Under the pieces are notes generated by a model that saw nothing but the letters and a program-made list of their open reading frames with translations, was not told the origin of the DNA and did no database searches. 64,000 nucleotides of DNA from Alkalibacillus flavidus (GTDB lineage: Bacteria; Bacillota; Bacilli; Bacillales; Alkalibacillaceae), in the NCBI RefSeq assembly GCF_040545925.1, contig NZ_JBEPMX010000013.1:1-64000 (forward strand), given 5' to 3'. This document shows positions 61,592 to 64,000 of the stretch, one piece after another. Made by a program: the position numbers and the translations under genes. Each line of letters starts with the position of its first letter. Positions within the stretch are counted from its first letter, which is position 1.

Positions 61592-62173
61592 TTAGGATGC
61601 ATGTTCGTTCAAGCTTGGTTGGTCTGGTTGGTGCGATTGCTTTTCTTCGCGATAAGCGGATATGATCGTTTTCACTGACCAAACTATTAACCATAGACCT
61701 GGAACGACTAACAAAATCATGAGCCCGATATTCGAATTAGCAAAATCCATGACGTAACCTATATAAGGCACATGAAGGCCACTATATTGCCCGTAAATAT
61801 TATCTGGCAGCACCGCATTGCTGTCGGCTGCATTGTTATTGTCACCCTTCGTTCGGAACATCAGTTGGCCATCGTTGTTAATAACTTCAATAATTCGGTG
61901 CGTCACATATGTTCCTTCTTCTTCTTGGAACATGATGATGTCTTGTTCTGCTAGATTGCGAACATCATAGTTTTGGTTGATACCGATAATCGACCCGGTT
62001 TGGATCTCTGGTTCCATCGAGCCTGAATATACGACTTTAAGTTCTTGGCCGAAAATCGATGGTGAGCCACCTGTTGAAATATTCGTCATCACGAGCACAA
62101 ATATCGTCACTAATAACCCGACTAGCATGGTATTCATAATGCAGCTAAGCCATTTCATCGTTTTTGCTTTCAT
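61592..62173 (-). CDS. sipW: Signal peptidase SipW
   Basis: 193 residues, ER/archaeal-type signal peptidase with two N-terminal and one C-terminal membrane segments. Catalytic Ser in YSGSMEPEIQTG near 50 and His (not Lys) in THRIIEV near 90, the SipW feature. Processes TapA and TasA. Starts 12 bases after the tapA stop. Confidence 0.95.
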   Translation of the reverse strand: MKAKTMKWLSCIMNTMLVGLLVTIFVLVMTNISTGGSPSIFGQELKVVYSGSMEPEIQTGSIIGINQNYDVRNLAEQDIIMFQEEEGTYVTHRIIEVINNDGQLMFRTKGDNNNAADSNAVLPDNIYGQYSGLHVPYIGYVMDFANSNIGLMILLVVPGLWLIVWSVKTIISAYREEKQSHQPDQPSLNEHAS

Positions 62174-62185
62174 ACACTCTCACCC

Positions 62186-63304
62186 TTATGCATTATTCTC
62201 ACCCTGAGCCTCTTCTGTTGCGTCATCTTTTGGCTCATCAGATTTCTGCTGTTGCTCAGACTGCTTTGTTTCATCATTTGATTCTTGAGGTTGTTTCGGT
62301 TCGTCAGACGTTTCACCTGTGTCTGTTTTTTCTTCTTCATCTGCTGGTGATTCCTTTTGATCAGACGAGTCAGTTGTTTCATCTTTTTCAGGATTCGTTT
62401 CCGCTTCATCAGTTACATCTTGTTGTTCATCATCTGATGGCTCGCTTTTCTGTTCCTTTTCATCTTGATTATTTTTTTCACTTGATTCGTCTTCAGCCGA
62501 TTCATCTTGTTTTTGCTCAGAGTCAACAGTTTGCTCATTTTGATTGTCTTGATCATTAGTTGATTGCTCATCATTGCTGTCACTGTTTTCTTCATCATCA
62601 GCTGGCTGTTCTTGTTCTTCATTAGATGCGTTATCTTGTTCGTCACGATTGTCCCCTTCCTCATCAGATTCGTTTTCTTGTTCGTTATCATTATTAGATT
62701 GATTGTCTTCTTCTGATTGATCGTCGCTTTCTTCACGTTGTTCATCTTTTTCTGCTTTGTCATCATCTGACGCGCCACAATTCGTTAGTTTAATCGCTTC
62801 ACTAAATCCACCGTTATCACCACCAGGGTGGCCGTCTGGGCGAACAAACTTAAATCGGTAACGCCCGTTTTGTTCGGGTTCATATGTGATGTCGCTAGTT
62901 GCTTCTGCATCTAATAATGCTGTTTCACCTGAAAAGTCGGCTACACGTTGCCAATCAGGCTTGCCTTTTAAATTGGCAGCGTGATAAACATGATACGTCC
63001 AGGATGACTCCATCGTCTCGCCTGTGTTTTTGACCGTTGCGGTTATTCGTTGACAGTTGCCTTCTGTACCACCAACGAAAGATAATGAACTTTTATCCCA
63101 CGTTTCTTCTTCAGGTATATCAGGTGTCCAACTACCTACAGTCAATGACCCTTCAACAGACGTGACATCGTTAAACCGTGCTGTCGTTCCATCGATCGTC
63201 AAAACAAATAATAGCAGGACAACATACACCATAATGATCGGTTTAATATATAAACCTCTCTTCATTTGCCTTCGCCGTTTTTCAGTTAATCGTTTACGCC
63301 GCAA
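62186..63304 (-). CDS. tapA: TapA-like fibre assembly/anchoring protein with acidic tail
   Basis: 372 residues. TTG start at 63304 (AGGTGG eight bases ahead); a TTG at 63334 has no site. N-terminal basic stretch and helix, then GTTARFNDVTSVEG (SipW-type), WDKSSLSF, KNTGETMESSWTYHVYHA near 100 and GRYRFKFVRPDGHPGGDNGG near 150, which follow B. subtilis TapA. After two Cys residues (near 85 and 178) comes a 190-residue disordered tail of Asp/Glu/Gln/Asn/Ser, far longer than in B. subtilis. First gene of the operon. Confidence 0.9.
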   Translation of the reverse strand: MRRKRLTEKRRRQMKRGLYIKPIIMVYVVLLLFVLTIDGTTARFNDVTSVEGSLTVGSWTPDIPEEETWDKSSLSFVGGTEGNCQRITATVKNTGETMESSWTYHVYHAANLKGKPDWQRVADFSGETALLDAEATSDITYEPEQNGRYRFKFVRPDGHPGGDNGGFSEAIKLTNCGASDDDKAEKDEQREESDDQSEEDNQSNNDNEQENESDEEGDNRDEQDNASNEEQEQPADDEENSDSNDEQSTNDQDNQNEQTVDSEQKQDESAEDESSEKNNQDEKEQKSEPSDDEQQDVTDEAETNPEKDETTDSSDQKESPADEEEKTDTGETSDEPKQPQESNDETKQSEQQQKSDEPKDDATEEAQGENNA

Positions 63305-63354
63305 TACCTTCACCACCTCATCGTCATTCGTCAACGTTTAAGTATATGCAATCT

Positions 63355-63370
63355 GTTCTTTATCAAGAAC
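63355..63370 (-). promoter_or_regulatory. SinR operator at the tapA promoter
   Basis: GTTCTTTATCAAGAAC is a GTTCTT inverted repeat with the SinR box GTTCTTT. On the minus strand a -10 TATACT is at 63382-63377, so the operator covers about the start of transcription. Confidence 0.78.
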
Positions 63371-63488
63371 AATTCACAGTATAATGCCTCATATGATATT
63401 TGAAAAATCGAAAAAATCATTATATATTCTTAATAACGAACAAAATAAGTGGTTTAGCTTTCTTATTTAGTTTTTTTCTTATTTTTCC

Positions 63489-63520
63489 GTCGTTTTGTTC
63501 AATATAACGAACAAAACGAC
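63489..63520. promoter_or_regulatory. Perfect 12-bp inverted repeat, operator-like
   Basis: GTCGTTTTGTTC, eight-base spacer AATATAAC, GAACAAAACGAC. No T run on either side, so not a terminator. It lies about 120 bp upstream of the tapA operator. Confidence 0.55.
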
Positions 63521-63523
63521 ATA

Positions 63524-63566
63524 AAAAAACCTATATTAACAGTTTAATAACCGTCAATATAGGTTT
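63524..63566 (-). terminator. Terminator of the 59-codon gene
   Basis: AAACCTATATT / AATATAGGTTT, perfect 11-bp stem, followed by TTTTATG on the minus strand, 27 bases after the stop. Confidence 0.85.
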
Positions 63567-63592
63567 CTGCTTATCTAGAATGATCCGTTTTG

Positions 63593-63772
63593 TTAGTCAG
63601 CGCGATTCTGCTGTTGGCGCAATTCTGCTAACTCATTTTCAATACGAGTCAATGACTTCTCTAGCATCGTCACATTCCCACCGTTCGCCTCAAGCTTATC
63701 TAAATCGCCCTGAATCCGAATGTAATCCATTTTCAATTGTTCAATTTGCGCCTGTATTTCTTCTTTTGTCAT
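63593..63772 (-). CDS. Small coiled-coil protein (SE1832-like)
   Basis: 59 residues, almost one long charged helix: MTKEEIQAQIEQLKMDY at the start, then GGNVTMLEKSLTRIENELAE, with heptad-like Leu/Ile spacing. GGAGTG before the ATG. The short KEEIQ..QLKMDY helix-turn-helix layout is that of the SE1832 group of small Firmicutes proteins, a tentative match. Function unknown. Confidence 0.72.
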   Translation of the reverse strand: MTKEEIQAQIEQLKMDYIRIQGDLDKLEANGGNVTMLEKSLTRIENELAELRQQQNRAD

Positions 63773-63854
63773 GTGTTACCACTCCAATCACAAAATCAAT
63801 TACATTGTAACGCCTATGTGATTTTTCATGCAATTCATACGTTTTTCAAATAGA

Positions 63855-63884
63855 AAAATGAGCAAGTATCCTCACAACTTGCTC
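63855..63884 (-). terminator. Terminator of the gene at the right edge
   Basis: GAGCAAGT / ACTTGCTC stem followed by ATTTTTCTA on the minus strand, 18 bases after the stop of the truncated gene. Confidence 0.78.
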
Positions 63885-63901
63885 ACTCATCATACCACTA
63901 T

Positions 63902-64000
63902 TTATTCATGATAAAACACAAAGCTTTTTAGCGGTACGTTTTGGCGCTCTTGTTCGCCATTTACGTTATATTGAATTTGTAAATTATTTAAGTCAAATTG
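63902..64000 (-). CDS. C-terminal end of an unknown protein (truncated by window)
   Basis: Thirty-two open codons reach the edge and end with LKSFVFYHE and TAA. It reads QFDLNNLQIQYNVNGEQ at the start, charged and Asn/Gln-rich. No family recognised. A terminator follows, supporting a real gene. Confidence 0.55.
   Translation of the reverse strand, partial: QFDLNNLQIQYNVNGEQERQNVPLKSFVFYHE

Overview
The window reads as a chromosomal segment of a spore-forming member of the Bacillaceae (Firmicutes), probably salt- or alkali-adapted. From the left edge to about 18.1 kb the gene order is the one known from Bacillus subtilis: (upp)-glyA-ywlG-rpiB-ywlE-mntP-ywlC-ywlB-spoIIR-prmC-prfA-tdk-rpmE-rho-glpX-murAB-tal-spo0F-pyrG-rpoE, nearly all on the minus strand. 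Sporulation genes (spoIIR, spo0F), Sua5/YwlC, a SinR/TasA biofilm locus and class A PBP genes support the assignment. Exported proteins are very acidic and rich in Ser/Asp/Glu, and there are Na+-coupled carriers (NSS, NhaP type) and a TRAP transporter, which suggests a saline habitat. The affiliation is inferred from gene order and protein families; no database search was possible.

Layout. 0-9.7 kb: glyA to tdk, with one plus-strand acetyltransferase inserted between spoIIR and prmC. 10.2-18.1 kb: L31 (zinc-independent type), rho, glpX, murAB, transaldolase, spo0F, pyrG with a CTP-sensing attenuator, and rpoE. 18.6-27.8 kb: an acyl-CoA operon (thiolase, hydroxyacyl-CoA dehydrogenase, two acyl-CoA dehydrogenases, MeaB, TetR, IcmF). 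28.1-34.0 kb: an oligopeptide ABC transporter (oppDFBCA). 34.7-38.1 kb: fadF and a cardiolipin synthase, divergent. 38.3-44.6 kb: argS, ywiB, a PBP, ywhD, ywdK and ywdI. 44.6-58 kb: transporters (NSS, YjiH, TerC, TRAP, NhaP), an aminopeptidase paired with a TPR regulator, and a P-loop protein. 58.3-63.3 kb: sinR converging on a six-gene operon tapA-sipW-tasA-tasA2-LPXTG protein-sortase D. A small coiled-coil gene and a truncated gene close the window.

Regulation that can be read directly: two FadR-type operators (in the thiolase operon promoter and the fadF promoter) tie fatty-acyl genes together; a SinR inverted-repeat operator lies just downstream of the -10 of the matrix operon; spoIIR has a sigma-F-type promoter; pyrG has the GGGCTC start and attenuator hairpin; a Spo0A-box-like site lies upstream of sinR.

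Two things stand out. (1) Seven intergenic arrays of short cores (9-13 bp) recur at a fixed 20-21 bp pitch with unrelated spacers. Several core families are used, units can be inverted without losing phase, and six of the seven sit next to a hairpin terminator or terminator-like hairpin on the far side of a minus-strand gene. I do not know a described element with this architecture. (2) The TasA matrix operon carries its own class D sortase and a TasA-like protein with two LPXTG motifs, suggesting sortase-attached amyloid fibres. A third theme is a GC-rich palindromic repeat present three times; two direct copies bracket the 16-kb icmF-opp block.
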